From contig NZ_CP022957.1 of the NCBI RefSeq assembly GCF_002269385.1, positions 4,083,001 through 4,147,000 on the forward strand: 64,000 bases of DNA. Reading direction: 5' to 3'. Below, one piece after another: positions 44,329-53,281 of this stretch; the stretch's first letter is position 1, and every line of letters begins with the position of its first letter. The translations under genes were made by a program, and so were the position numbers. Source of the stretch: Maribacter cobaltidurans (lineage in GTDB: Bacteria; Bacteroidota; Bacteroidia; Flavobacteriales; Flavobacteriaceae). Under the pieces are notes generated by a model, which was given only the letters and a program-made list of their open reading frames with translations, had not been told where the DNA came from and made no database searches.

Positions 44329-45654
44329 ATGCGTAAATTGGAATTGCACTGGCAAATACTTATAGGAATGCTTTTGGGCATTCTTTTTGGTTTTTTGATG
44401 ACCCAAGTAGATTGGGGCAAAGATTTCGTCGGAGATTGGATACAACCGTTCGGGACCATCTTTGTAAAACTTCTAAAATTAATCGCCATTCCCCTCATTT
44501 TGGCCTCCTTGATTAAAGGTATCTCCGATTTAAAGGATATTTCCAAATTCCGTAATATTGGTCTCCGTACCATAATTATTTACATAGCAACAACCATCGT
44601 TGCGATTACGATCGGATTGGTTTTGGTCAATCTTTTGAAACCGGGAGAAGGCATTTCGGAAGAAACCATTGCTAAATTAACCGAGACCTATGCAAACGAC
44701 AGTGGTGTTACCTCCAAAATGGAGGAAGCTTCAAGACAGCAGGGTGCTGGACCTCTTCAGTTTTTAGAGGATATGGTTCCTGATAATGCCCTATCTGCAA
44801 TGACCAACAATAGTCTTATGCTTCAGGTTATCTTTTTCGCTATATTTTTAGGAATCTCAATGTTATTGGTGGGTGAAAAATCTGCGAAACCTATGAAGGA
44901 TTTCTTTGATTCGCTCAACGATATAGTGCTGAAAATGGTGGATTTGATTATGCTGTCTGCTCCATATGCCGTTTTTGCCCTATTGGCCGGCGTTGTGGTA
45001 TCCTCCAGCGATCCTGAACTGTTACTGGCACTCTTGAAGTATGCCGGGGTGGTTGTTCTCGGTTTGGCTTTGATGATTGTCTTTTATTCCATTGTAGTAT
45101 CCTCCTTTACGCGATATAACCCTTTGACCTTTTTAAGTAAAATGAGTCCGGCACAATTGTTAGCCTTTTCCACGAGCTCCAGTGCGGCTACTTTGCCCGT
45201 GACCATGGAAAGGGTAGAGGAGCATATTGGCGTGGATAAGGAAGTATCCAGTTTTGTGTTACCAGTAGGTGCAACCATCAATATGGATGGAACAAGTCTT
45301 TACCAAGGAGTCGCCGCTGTTTTTATTGCTCAGGCCCTCGCATTTGACCTGACCCTTGCCAATCAGTTGACCATTGTACTCACTGCGCTTTTAGCGTCCA
45401 TTGGATCTGCTGCCGTACCAGGAGCTGGCATGGTTATGCTCGTTATCGTATTGGAATCCATCGGTTTTCCTCAGGATAAATTGGCCATAGGTTTGGCTTT
45501 GATTTTTGCTGTGGATAGACCATTGGATATGTGCAGAACCGTAGTAAATGTAACCGGTGACGCCACCGTTGCTATGATGGTGGCAAAATCAGTGGGTAAA
45601 CTTGGTAAGCCCAAGGTAAAGAATTGGGACGATCATTATGATGAAGTAAAATAG
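44329..45654 (+). CDS. Dicarboxylate/amino acid:cation symporter (DAACS family)
   Basis: 441 residues with eight membrane helices and two re-entrant hairpins. The HP1 serine-rich tip is STSSSAATLPVT, TM7 has GATINMDGTSLYQGVAA (the NMDGT motif that binds Na+), HP2 is SIGSAAVPGAGMVML, and TM8 carries AVDRPLDMCRTVVNVTGDA (the RxxxD...N substrate motif). Such GltP/DctA-like carriers take up glutamate, aspartate or C4-dicarboxylates with Na+ or H+. The 265 bp behind it (45655-45919) contain no gene that I can see. Confidence 0.95.
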   Translation: MRKLELHWQILIGMLLGILFGFLMTQVDWGKDFVGDWIQPFGTIFVKLLKLIAIPLILASLIKGISDLKDISKFRNIGLRTIIIYIATTIVAITIGLVLVNLLKPGEGISEETIAKLTETYANDSGVTSKMEEASRQQGAGPLQFLEDMVPDNALSAMTNNSLMLQVIFFAIFLGISMLLVGEKSAKPMKDFFDSLNDIVLKMVDLIMLSAPYAVFALLAGVVVSSSDPELLLALLKYAGVVVLGLALMIVFYSIVVSSFTRYNPLTFLSKMSPAQLLAFSTSSSAATLPVTMERVEEHIGVDKEVSSFVLPVGATINMDGTSLYQGVAAVFIAQALAFDLTLANQLTIVLTALLASIGSAAVPGAGMVMLVIVLESIGFPQDKLAIGLALIFAVDRPLDMCRTVVNVTGDATVAMMVAKSVGKLGKPKVKNWDDHYDEVK

Positions 45655-45919
45655 TCCGAACACGCCTTTCAGTATTGTACATGGAGCGTTGTAGATATAG
45701 AAAAACTTACCTATAGCATTGCTAAAACATATGTGTGAACCAATGAAAGGGTTTGACATAGAATTTTGGAAATGAATTCGACCTCTCCAAAGGCTTTGTG
45801 GGCGATAGATTTAAATGTTCTAAACAAATAGGAAAATAGCAGCCCTCTTGATGAGAAAACTCGGTACGGCTAAATGATACTTCGTAACAATAGATATTTG
45901 CTGAACTAAATTAAAAAAT

Positions 45920-46759
45920 ATGGAAATTTCAGTGCCTGATACAATAATCAATGTAGAATGGCTTTATAGCAACCTATCATTACCTCAATTGGTTATCTTG
46001 GACGCCACTATTCCAAAGGTGGGCGCAAGTGAGGGAGCTGCATCGGAACATCAAATTCCAAATGCTGTTTTTTTCGATATCAAACATAGTTTCAGCCTTC
46101 CTAATGCCCCTTTTCCCAATACGGTTCCTACTGCAGAACAATTTGAAAAAGAGGCTCGGAAAATAGGAATCAATAAGGACAGCCTCATTGTAGTGTATGA
46201 TGAAAAAGGTATGTATTCCAGTCCTAGGGCATGGTATATGTTCAAGGCATTTGGCCATGATAATATAGCCATTTTGGATGGTGGTTTGCCCGAATGGTCA
46301 AAAAGGGGTTACCCTCTAGAGGTAAAATACAAAGTAGAAAAATCCGAAGGTAACTTCGAAGCCAGATATCGTCCCAATTTTTTTGTTACTCTAGAGGAAT
46401 TGCAAAAAACACAGGGCAGCGAAGGGAAAATAATCTTGGACGCACGTTCCTCTGAAAGATTTAAGGGCGAAGTCCCAGAGCCCCGAAAAGGGTTGCGTAG
46501 CGGAACTATTCCAAGTTCAAAGAATTTGCCCTTTATCGATTTATCGAAGGAAGGTTTACTTAAATCCAAAGAGGAATTGAAAGAGATTTTTGATAGCGTA
46601 TCAAATAAGGACGATGAATTGATACTCTCGTGTGGCTCTGGCATCACCGCTTGTGTATTGGCATTGGGGGCTTATGTAGCCGATAGAGAGAATATTTCGG
46701 TTTATGACGGTTCTTGGACCGAATACGGAAGCTTGATAGATGCCCAAATAGAAAAATAG
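45920..46759 (+). CDS. Sulfurtransferase (thiosulfate/3-mercaptopyruvate type)
   Basis: 279 residues with two rhodanese domains. The N-terminal domain is inactive (no Cys loop) but has DARxYSS-type structure (VVYDEKGMYSSPRAWYMFKAFGHDNIAILDGGLPEW). The C-terminal active loop is SCGSGITAC with Cys238; CGSG[VI]TA is the 3-mercaptopyruvate sulfurtransferase type, against CRKGVTA in thiosulfate rhodaneses. It transfers sulfane sulfur in the cytoplasm. It stands alone. Confidence 0.92.
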   Translation: MEISVPDTIINVEWLYSNLSLPQLVILDATIPKVGASEGAASEHQIPNAVFFDIKHSFSLPNAPFPNTVPTAEQFEKEARKIGINKDSLIVVYDEKGMYSSPRAWYMFKAFGHDNIAILDGGLPEWSKRGYPLEVKYKVEKSEGNFEARYRPNFFVTLEELQKTQGSEGKIILDARSSERFKGEVPEPRKGLRSGTIPSSKNLPFIDLSKEGLLKSKEELKEIFDSVSNKDDELILSCGSGITACVLALGAYVADRENISVYDGSWTEYGSLIDAQIEK

Positions 46760-46927
46760 CCTTTTCTACGCTTTAAAATAAATACCTTGGAATTCCTATA
46801 TTAGATATTATCCAAGGCCAGGATCGGTGATTTAAACCTTTTTTAATAGTTTCTTCGCGACTAAAGAATCTCGTTATACAGATTAGTGAATAAAGAGTGG
46901 TTTTTTATAATGAGTTGAAGGATTTGA

Positions 46928-46935
46928 TACCTTTG
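46928..46935 (+). promoter_or_regulatory. -7 box of the QEGLA protein gene
   Basis: TACCTTTG (perfect TAnnTTTG), 25 bp before ATG 46961. Confidence 0.58.
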
Positions 46936-46960
46936 CAAACCATAGAATTTTTAAGGTCAT

Positions 46961-48124
46961 ATGATTCCTAAAACATCCCTGATTCGTGAGCATCAAAGTC
47001 TTTTTGAAATTGATGCCAACTTAGACCGATTGGTCAAGAATATTGAACTTTTAAGCTATGTGAATCCTTTAAATACCGAAAAGGAAAAACATTCCTTCTT
47101 TGCCTCGAAATACACCTCAAATCCGGAGTTCAGGTATCCAAAATTAAAATTCCACCCTTATAAATTACACCGTTTGTTCTTCTCACAACGCTTGGAACGT
47201 ATCCAAGATGAACAGTTAAGGGATATGTACCAGGATATTATTTACTATTACTCCAATATGGTGCAGTGCATTGAAACAATCGGTATAAAAAAGAGATTTC
47301 ATTACAATTCCTTGCGCGTGTACGGCTCACCTACCGAAAAAGATGTCGAGAACGCTAAGTTTATCCTTCATTTTGCGGATGAGGAAGTGTCTCCCCTAAT
47401 GGACAAGGTGTATTCACCAGAATATGCCAAGAATTATTTTGAAGTCTTTTCGAGTAAATACGACTTCCCTTTAAATATTAAGTTTTCCACACATATAGCG
47501 GCTGATGCCATGGTTAGTAATGCAACGAGAACCCTTTTGATTAAACGAAATACAAAATTTAGTGAAAACCAATTATTGACATTGGCCAATCACGAAATAG
47601 GGGTGCACCTGGTTACCACTTTTAATGCTGAACAGCAACCTTTGAAGATATTTTCAAACGGTTTTCCCAAGAATGTGGAAACCCAAGAGGGCTTGGCCGT
47701 TTTTAGCGAGTATATGAGTGGTGCGCTGACCTTAAAGAGACTCAAGGAACTGGCATACCGGGTTTTGGCTTCGGATAGTCTCATCAAAGGCTACACCTTT
47801 GCTGATACCTTTGATATGATTCATACCCAATATAAATTGGACAGAAACGAGGCCTTCACCATAACCTTAAGGGCTCATAGGGGAGGAGGGTTTACAAAAG
47901 ACCGATTATACCTGAGCGGTTTAAGAAAAATCTATAAAAGATACCTTATGAATAAACCGATGGATATTTTACTGTCCGGAAAAGTTTCCTTCGATGCCGA
48001 AAGTGTAATCGAGCATTTGGACACCATTGGATTAGCGAATAAAAATAGGTACGACAATTATGCTTATAAGCAAAACAACAATACCAACAAGACCCTGGAT
48101 TACATTCTGAACAATCTAAAGTAA
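46961..48124 (+). CDS. QEGLA-motif (DUF1704) metallopeptidase-like protein
   Basis: 387 residues without signal peptide. The domain carries the zinc motif NHEIGVHLVTTFNA (HExxxH: His211, Glu212, His216) and QEGLA (Gln242-Ala246, with Glu243 as likely third ligand), then RAHRGGGFTKDRLYLSGL. This is the family called flavohemoglobin expression-modulating QEGLA motif protein; its eukaryotic relatives are the MATCAP/TMCP tubulin tyrosine carboxypeptidases, so a cytoplasmic carboxypeptidase activity is a reasonable guess. The glutathione-synthase-like or N-formylglutamate amidohydrolase-like partner genes often found beside it are absent here. Confidence 0.88.
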   Translation: MIPKTSLIREHQSLFEIDANLDRLVKNIELLSYVNPLNTEKEKHSFFASKYTSNPEFRYPKLKFHPYKLHRLFFSQRLERIQDEQLRDMYQDIIYYYSNMVQCIETIGIKKRFHYNSLRVYGSPTEKDVENAKFILHFADEEVSPLMDKVYSPEYAKNYFEVFSSKYDFPLNIKFSTHIAADAMVSNATRTLLIKRNTKFSENQLLTLANHEIGVHLVTTFNAEQQPLKIFSNGFPKNVETQEGLAVFSEYMSGALTLKRLKELAYRVLASDSLIKGYTFADTFDMIHTQYKLDRNEAFTITLRAHRGGGFTKDRLYLSGLRKIYKRYLMNKPMDILLSGKVSFDAESVIEHLDTIGLANKNRYDNYAYKQNNNTNKTLDYILNNLK

Positions 48125-48131
48125 ATATTTG

Positions 48132-48147
48132 AAATCGTATACGATTT
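48132..48147. repeat. Palindrome AATCGTATACGATT, copy 1 (intergenic)
   Basis: AAATCGTATACGATTT, a perfect 16-bp palindrome followed by more T, between two convergent genes. First of five copies of the same core in 12.4 kb. It might also act as a weak terminator. Confidence 0.75.
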
Positions 48148-48186
48148 TTTTGAATAAGTTATAAATATCTTATTATCAGATGTTTT

Positions 48187-48966
48187 TTATTGGAAAGAAC
48201 GGTATTTGGACATGGTAAACATATAAATACCATAGCAAGCCAATCCTGCGGCAACGAGACCCATTAACCAAGGTCCCGAAGAGTTTTGCTGTAAAAAGGA
48301 GAAGGCGCCGGCAGTTCCTTTCATACCGCTCGATGCACTGCTCATTGATAATCCGGCGGTGACAAAGAAATAAGCAACAATACCCACTAGGATACCTCGA
48401 GCGGTTAGGCCTGCATACCCCATATTTTTTATAAATTTTCGTTTTTTACTATCGGACATAGCTTTAAGGTTAAATTTTGATATAAATGTTCCCTTGTATG
48501 CTTTTATGAATTGATAAATACTTTTACCAGCAAGACATATTCCTAAGGCTAGAAATATATATTGTTGATATTCTGAGGGTATCACCGAAGATTTACTTCC
48601 TCCACCACTGCCAGATTGAGAAAATGCCTTGATAATGGCGAAAAAACCAAGTCCCATATAAATTAGGCCACTAATAAAAAAGCTAATACGCTTAACGGTT
48701 CCCTTACCATCATTTCCAATATTTTCTGGATCCTGGATGCTTTGAATAAAACGCCAAAGGGCATAACAACAAAGGCCAAGCCCAAGGGCTACCAATATAA
48801 ACTTTCCAAAAGGTTGATTTTCCAAAAAATCGATTACCTCTAGCTTTCCAGCTTTCTGTCCGCCAAGATTAAAGGCCGCCAAGAAGGCTAAAATCCCTGT
48901 TATTAAATAAACGGTACCTTTTGCTGCGAATCCCGTCCTTGCTGCTTTTTTTATTTTATCATCCAT
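48187..48966 (-). CDS. DUF1206 membrane protein
   Basis: 259 residues from ATG 48966; a TTG at 48999 is rejected. Six membrane helices form three DUF1206 repeats of two helices each, recognisable by ARTGFAAKGTVYLITGILAFLAAF, RISFFISGLIYMGLGFFAIIKAF and NMGYAGLTARGILVGIVAYFFVTAG, each with the conserved GxxxxGxxY/A turn. The C-terminus of each repeat has ALGLGLCCYALWRFIQS or GLACYGIYMFTMSKYR. It is an inner-membrane protein; the function of the family is unknown. Confidence 0.9.
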   Translation of the reverse strand: MDDKIKKAARTGFAAKGTVYLITGILAFLAAFNLGGQKAGKLEVIDFLENQPFGKFILVALGLGLCCYALWRFIQSIQDPENIGNDGKGTVKRISFFISGLIYMGLGFFAIIKAFSQSGSGGGSKSSVIPSEYQQYIFLALGICLAGKSIYQFIKAYKGTFISKFNLKAMSDSKKRKFIKNMGYAGLTARGILVGIVAYFFVTAGLSMSSASSGMKGTAGAFSFLQQNSSGPWLMGLVAAGLACYGIYMFTMSKYRSFQ

Positions 48967-49036
48967 AATCACAATTTTGGTATTTATACTCAAAACCAAT
49001 GACTTAAAAGATAAACATGTTAATCCATTAAAGAAA

Positions 49037-49441
49037 TTATAGGAATTTCGACTTTATTTCTGGGGTGGGAATCATACATTCATCCTTTTTACCGAACCAA
49101 GAGTATCGATTTCGAGCAATTAAATCGTATACGATATTTCGTAAAGAACTGGGAATCAATCCAAGCATTTTTGAAAGGGTACGATATCCTTTTAAACCTT
49201 TGCCAATCTCCAAAGCCGCATCAGATTTGATATAGTAGGCCACTCCGGGCTCTATCAAAACCACTGAATCTATTCGCCGCGTATCGATTTTTCTTTCCGA
49301 TAGTAGTTTTTGGGCAATATCGCTTTGCAGGGAAGCATAGCGAAATAGGTCATCTTTGTCCCTTTTAATTACAAATTGGACAAAGCCATTGCACACATTG
49401 CAAACGCCGTCGAACAGAATTATTTTTTTTTGTTCTTTCAC
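49037..49441 (-). CDS. DCC-family thiol-disulfide oxidoreductase (DUF393)
   Basis: 134 residues starting at GTG 49441. The thioredoxin-like family motif DGVCNVCNGFVQFVIKRD holds D-x2-C-x2-C (Cys14, Cys17), followed by FRYASLQSDIAQKLL and DSVVLIEPGVAYYIKSDAALEIGKGLKGY. The reaction is unknown; the fold suggests redox activity. It starts 30 bp after the stop of the second TPR-LuxR gene on the same strand and could be read through from it. It contains one copy of the ATCGTATACGAT palindrome. Confidence 0.87.
   Translation of the reverse strand: MKEQKKIILFDGVCNVCNGFVQFVIKRDKDDLFRYASLQSDIAQKLLSERKIDTRRIDSVVLIEPGVAYYIKSDAALEIGKGLKGYRTLSKMLGLIPSSLRNIVYDLIARNRYSWFGKKDECMIPTPEIKSKFL
49124..49135. repeat. 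Palindrome ATCGTATACGAT, copy 2 (inside the DCC gene)
   Basis: The 12-bp core is perfect; on the coding strand it is read as part of Ile-Val-Tyr-Asp, a reading frame different from that of copies 4 and 5. Confidence 0.75.
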
Positions 49442-49471
49442 ACTATAAAGATAGCTAATGCTTTCCGCTTA

Positions 49472-50113
49472 CTACAAGCTATTCAGGAAAGTTGCCAAAT
49501 CGGTCTCCTTGTCCAGGCCCAGCTTCTTTTTGAGTCGGTATTTGGATTTCAGGATACTATCTGGTAAAACGTTCAAGGTTGCGGCAATTTCCTTGGTGGT
49601 AAGGTTCATGCGAAGGAAGGCGGCCAGGCGGATTTCCTTTTCGGAGATGTCGGCATAGAGTGTTTTTAGTTTCTGATCAAAGTCGTTGTGCACATCGGCG
49701 AAATAACTTTTAAAGACCTCCCAGTCCTTATCCGAAGCATTTTCCTTTTTTAGCAGCATTACGATACGTCGGAATTCCATCTTGAATTTTTCCGGGGAGT
49801 TTTTAATGTTTTCCAAGTTTTCCATAAGTTCCTGGATAAAGGTGTTCTTTTGGACCAAGTGAAGGGTCTGGCTGGCCAATTCCTTTTGCTTGTGCTCAAT
49901 TTCCTGTTGGTAGATAGCTTCTTGTTTTTCCCTTTCAATTTTGTTTTTCTTCATCCGTTGCCTAAACCCAAAAAACAAAAGGCCGGAGAACACTAAGCCT
50001 GAGGCCATTCCACCAGCATACATACCTTTTTTTAAATTATCGGCACGTGATTTTTCGTTCAAGGTGTTAATTTCTTCTTGCTGCAATGCGATTTCCGCTT
50101 CTTTTTTTTCGGT
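49472..50113. repeat. Imperfect direct repeat: C-terminal module of the TPR-LuxR genes, copy A
   Basis: Encodes the last 213 residues (from TEKKEAEIAL) of the downstream regulator. From the end of the transmembrane helix onward (about 165 residues) only six residues differ from copy B at 51193-51834, while many third codon positions differ in the DNA. Confidence 0.85.
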
Positions 50114-51196
50114 TTGATATTTAATTTCCAGATTGTTAATTCTTTCTGTAACCTCTATTCCCTTTAGGCTATCATATAATATTATATATTTTGTTTTATA
50201 GTCATATGCATTTTTATAATCGTTGGTAGCTGCTTTAATTTCGGCCATCTTTCCATACCCTCGTATGAGTCGCTCTATATTTTGGGTGTTTTTGGCAATG
50301 TCCATTGATTTTTGAATGTATTCTTCCGCTTGTCCATAGTCTTTCTCGACCATGGCTATTTCCCCAAGATTTCTATAAATCAATCCTACTAATTGTGGTT
50401 CGCCGTATTTTTCAGAATGCATTAATGCTTTTGAATAATATGATTTTGCCACTTTAAAATCTTCCAAATCATCATAGACAGCACCTATATTATTGTATTC
50501 ACGGGTTAACGCAATACTTGGATTTTTTTCAAACAAGGCAATACTCTTAAGATGATATTCAAGGGCTTTTTCATAATGACCTTCATAGCGGTAATTTGCA
50601 GCGAGGTTTCCCCAACATTTAGGGATAAATTCGTTCAACTCATATTTTATACATATTTCTTCGCTTTGTAGATAGTACTTGTTGGAAGCTTCCAAATTTT
50701 TCACATCGAACATAAGGTTGCCCATATTCAAATAGCTTCTTGCCAAATCAATTGGGTCGCCATTGATTCTCTCGTTAAGCTCTGCCGACTTCTGATGTGA
50801 TTTCAAAGCCTCATCATATTGGCTTAAGTATCTCTGCGAGATACCCAATTGGTTGAGTATATTGGGTATGGGACCCTCAACTTTAAGCTTTCCCAATAGG
50901 TCCAGCGCTTTCTTACAGTTATCGATAGAATTTTGAAAGTCCGATTTCAAATAGAAATAATGACCCAAAAGTTGATACGCCTTAGCTTCAAAATAAATTT
51001 CCTTTTGTTGAACGGCATTAAGCTTTAGGCTATCTACAATAAGTTTGGCCTCTTCTAAATTATTTTCTATCCCTTGCTGGTAACGTAGTATTTGAGCTTC
51101 GAATGCCATGCTATCCAATTTCATTGTGCTGCCATTTTGGGCAATAGTGGATGCAAATGAGAGTGTTAATAATAGAATTGCAAAATATCGCATCAT
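49472..51196 (-). CDS. Membrane-tethered TPR-LuxR transcription regulator, second of a tandem pair
   Basis: 574 residues. In order: signal peptide (FAILLLTLSFASTIAQ), about six periplasmic TPRs (AYQLLGHYFYLKSDFQNSIDNCKKALDLL, SYLNMGNLMFDVKNLEASNKYY, CWGNLAANYRYEGHYEKALEYHLKSIALF), a coiled coil (EKKEAEIALQQEEINTLNE), one membrane helix (about 392-411), a cytoplasmic coiled coil and a LuxR-type HTH (ISEKEIRLAAFLRMNLTTKEIAATLNVLPDSIL, about 517-561). This is a one-component sensor that spans the inner membrane. The start overlaps the stop of the upstream paralogue by 4 bp (ATGA). Two Met codons open the frame; the first gives the overlap. It probably regulates the adjacent divergent cytolysin-like gene. 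Confidence 0.88.
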   Translation of the reverse strand: MMRYFAILLLTLSFASTIAQNGSTMKLDSMAFEAQILRYQQGIENNLEEAKLIVDSLKLNAVQQKEIYFEAKAYQLLGHYFYLKSDFQNSIDNCKKALDLLGKLKVEGPIPNILNQLGISQRYLSQYDEALKSHQKSAELNERINGDPIDLARSYLNMGNLMFDVKNLEASNKYYLQSEEICIKYELNEFIPKCWGNLAANYRYEGHYEKALEYHLKSIALFEKNPSIALTREYNNIGAVYDDLEDFKVAKSYYSKALMHSEKYGEPQLVGLIYRNLGEIAMVEKDYGQAEEYIQKSMDIAKNTQNIERLIRGYGKMAEIKAATNDYKNAYDYKTKYIILYDSLKGIEVTERINNLEIKYQTEKKEAEIALQQEEINTLNEKSRADNLKKGMYAGGMASGLVFSGLLFFGFRQRMKKNKIEREKQEAIYQQEIEHKQKELASQTLHLVQKNTFIQELMENLENIKNSPEKFKMEFRRIVMLLKKENASDKDWEVFKSYFADVHNDFDQKLKTLYADISEKEIRLAAFLRMNLTTKEIAATLNVLPDSILKSKYRLKKKLGLDKETDLATFLNSL

Positions 51197-51834
51197 AGAG
51201 TGTTTAAAAATTGATTCAAGTCGGTATCCTTATCCAAACCCAGTTTCTTTTTAAGTCGATATTTCGATTTTAGAATACTGTCAGGAAGTACGTTCAGGGT
51301 AGCGGCGATCTCCTTAGTGGTAAGGTTCATACGAAGGAAGGCAGCCAGACGAATCTCCTTCTCTGAGATGTCCGCATAAATAGTCTTAAGTTTTTGGTCG
51401 AAATCGTTGTGGACGTCCGCAAAATAGCTTTTGAAAACCTCCCAGTCCTTGTCCGAAGCATTTTCCTTTTTAAGTAGCATTACGATACGCCGGAATTCCA
51501 TCTTGAATTTCTCCGGAGAGTTCTTAATGTTCTCTAGGTTTTCCATGAGTTCTTGGATAAAGGTGTTCTTTTGGACCAAATGTAGGGTCTGGCTAGCAAG
51601 TTCCTTTTGCTTATGCTCAATTTCCTGTTGGTAAATAGCCTCTTGTTTTTCTCTTTCGATTTTGTTTTTCTTTATACGCTGTCGGAATCCGAAGAATAAC
51701 AAACCTGAAACGGTCACAAATGTGAACATGCCCCCGGCATAGAGCCCTTTGGTCAATGTATCCACTTTGGCCCTTTCATTTAAAGTGTTGATTTCTTCTT
51801 TTTGCAGGGCAATTTCCGCTTCTTTTTTTTCGGT
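51193..51834. repeat. Imperfect direct repeat: C-terminal module of the TPR-LuxR genes, copy B
   Basis: Encodes the last 213 residues of the upstream regulator; see copy A at 49472-50113. Protein is nearly identical, DNA diverged mainly at silent sites. Confidence 0.85.
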
Positions 51835-53076
51835 TTCATATAAGGTTTGTAGTTGTTCTATTTGCTTGGATTTCTTGGTATTGAAGATGCTATCCTTTAT
51901 AACATTCATTTTAAGTAAATCTTCTAAGGCATTGATTTCCATACCCCAAAGCGCATAGGATTTTGACCTGAATTCCAACGCATTTTTAAGCTCATTGGCT
52001 TGGCCTAAAGAGTCTGACCAAGAAATAGCCCTGTTAAGATGAAATAAAGCAGAATCCTTATTGTTAAGAAGGGCATGGGTATAACCCACATGATATTCAT
52101 GGACAATTCGGTTGGCCATACTTTCATCATGTTCAGTATTTTTAGTCGATTTATAAAAATTATTCAGGGCTTCTTCAAGTTTTCCCTGATCCCGAAGTGC
52201 AATGGCCAAGTTGCCTAAAGATAAAGATCTGGATTCCTTAAAACCGTAATCTTCGCAAATGGTGAGTCCTTTTTTATAACTTTCAATAGCATTGTCATAC
52301 TGTTTAAGTTCCAAGTAGACATTCCCAATATCCGACCAAACATAGGATTGAAATAGGTAATCATCTACTTTTTCATAAATATCATTGGCTTTATTTAAAT
52401 AAGAAAGTGCGTCTTCAAAATCTTTTTCCTGATAATTGAGTTTGGCGATATTTCTATAAACATCACCTTGACGAAAAATATCCCTCGGTATAGTATCAAG
52501 TACATTCAATGCCGCCTTAAAACCTCTCATGGCGTTTACATAATCTCCTTGTTCGTAAAAATGATAGGCCCTATTATTGAGCGTAACGCCATAATTGAGA
52601 TAATCCTTTTCTGCAAGGTTCATTTTTGCGACAGTATCCATAAGCTTTATAGCTTTTAAATAATTGCCATTTTGTCCTTCTATAACACTTATATTGGCCA
52701 TAGCACTGGCCAAGTTTCTATTACTGTCAAAATGCTTTGAGAACCTAATGGCCTCTTGATAGTTCAGCATGGCACTGTCCATTATTTGCAATGCTCCATA
52801 AGCATTGGCCTTAAGGAAATGTCCGTCTGAAAGTCCATTTCCATAGTTATTATTTTTACTAATACTTAATATCAAATTGGCTAGAGCAATGGATTCCCTT
52901 GAGTCATTATACATTTGATATTTTGCCATTTGAGCCAAAATATCCACACTATCCTTGTAACTCTTACTTTGCTTTAATAATTCACCAAGACTATCCGATT
53001 TTACCAGAGGTTCTTGTGAGAACAGGAGTGAATTAATAGAAATCAACAAAAACACTAAATGTTTAATACAGTTCAT
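51193..53076 (-). CDS. Membrane-tethered TPR-LuxR transcription regulator, first of a tandem pair
   Basis: 627 residues. Signal peptide (HLVFLLISINSLLFSQ), then seven or eight TPR-like units (SAMLNYQEAIRFSKHF, NRAYHFYEQGDYVNAMRGFKAALNVL, IAKLNYQEKDFEDALSYLNKANDIY, IGNVYLELKQYDNAIESYKKGLTI, LAIALRDQGKLEEALNNFYKS), coiled coil, membrane helix (about 445-464) and the same C-terminal LuxR HTH as its neighbour. The TPR parts of the two paralogues are different, so they may sense different ligands but bind the same DNA sites. It is the first gene of the operon; two TGTCCAT sites lie 66-83 bp upstream of its start. Confidence 0.88.
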   Translation of the reverse strand: MNCIKHLVFLLISINSLLFSQEPLVKSDSLGELLKQSKSYKDSVDILAQMAKYQMYNDSRESIALANLILSISKNNNYGNGLSDGHFLKANAYGALQIMDSAMLNYQEAIRFSKHFDSNRNLASAMANISVIEGQNGNYLKAIKLMDTVAKMNLAEKDYLNYGVTLNNRAYHFYEQGDYVNAMRGFKAALNVLDTIPRDIFRQGDVYRNIAKLNYQEKDFEDALSYLNKANDIYEKVDDYLFQSYVWSDIGNVYLELKQYDNAIESYKKGLTICEDYGFKESRSLSLGNLAIALRDQGKLEEALNNFYKSTKNTEHDESMANRIVHEYHVGYTHALLNNKDSALFHLNRAISWSDSLGQANELKNALEFRSKSYALWGMEINALEDLLKMNVIKDSIFNTKKSKQIEQLQTLYETEKKEAEIALQKEEINTLNERAKVDTLTKGLYAGGMFTFVTVSGLLFFGFRQRIKKNKIEREKQEAIYQQEIEHKQKELASQTLHLVQKNTFIQELMENLENIKNSPEKFKMEFRRIVMLLKKENASDKDWEVFKSYFADVHNDFDQKLKTIYADISEKEIRLAAFLRMNLTTKEIAATLNVLPDSILKSKYRLKKKLGLDKDTDLNQFLNTL

Positions 53077-53139
53077 AGTTGTAAATGAGAAGTATCAATA
53101 TAGAAACTACAAGTTAAACTTAAATACCTCAAATTCAGT

Positions 53140-53160
53140 CCTGTCCATACTTTGTCCATG
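53140..53160 (+). promoter_or_regulatory. Operator-like direct repeat, copy 1
   Basis: A 21-bp sequence identical to 53282-53302. It holds two TGTCCAT half-sites with 11-bp periodicity (53142-53148 and 53153-53159). Just downstream in the direction of the regulator operon, the reverse strand has TGAATTTG (53137-53130), one mismatch from TAnnTTTG. The rest of the 294-bp divergent region 53077-53370 is AT-rich without genes. Confidence 0.72.
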
Positions 53161-53248
53161 AATTTGAAGTCAATAGAAATTCATAAATATATTTAAAGTA
53201 TTTATTATCAGTTGTTTAAAAAAATTATGTCTATATCTATTTTTAACA

Positions 53249-53255
53249 TGTCCAT
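53249..53255 (+). promoter_or_regulatory. Operator-like site, partial copy
   Basis: TGTCCAT followed by AC, in the same orientation as the two full copies and between them; the second half-site is missing. Confidence 0.45.
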
Positions 53256-53281
53256 ACCCAATTGAGGCCAATATGATTTCA

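Noticed and set aside
45655..45919. Possible small gene or RNA in the 265-bp gap after the symporter gene
   Set aside because: No open frame with a plausible start, no stable hairpin with a T-run and no complete promoter box was found; only an imperfect GATATTTG near 45892.
46783..46817. Inverted repeat CCTTGGA ... TCCAAGG as a terminator or operator
   Set aside because: The 7-bp arms are about 20 nt apart with an AT-rich loop and no following T-run; not better than chance in an intergenic region.
48132..48147. The palindrome AATCGTATACGATT read simply as a terminator
   Set aside because: The stem would be only about 6 bp with a weak core, and three of the five copies are inside genes, so termination cannot be its general role.
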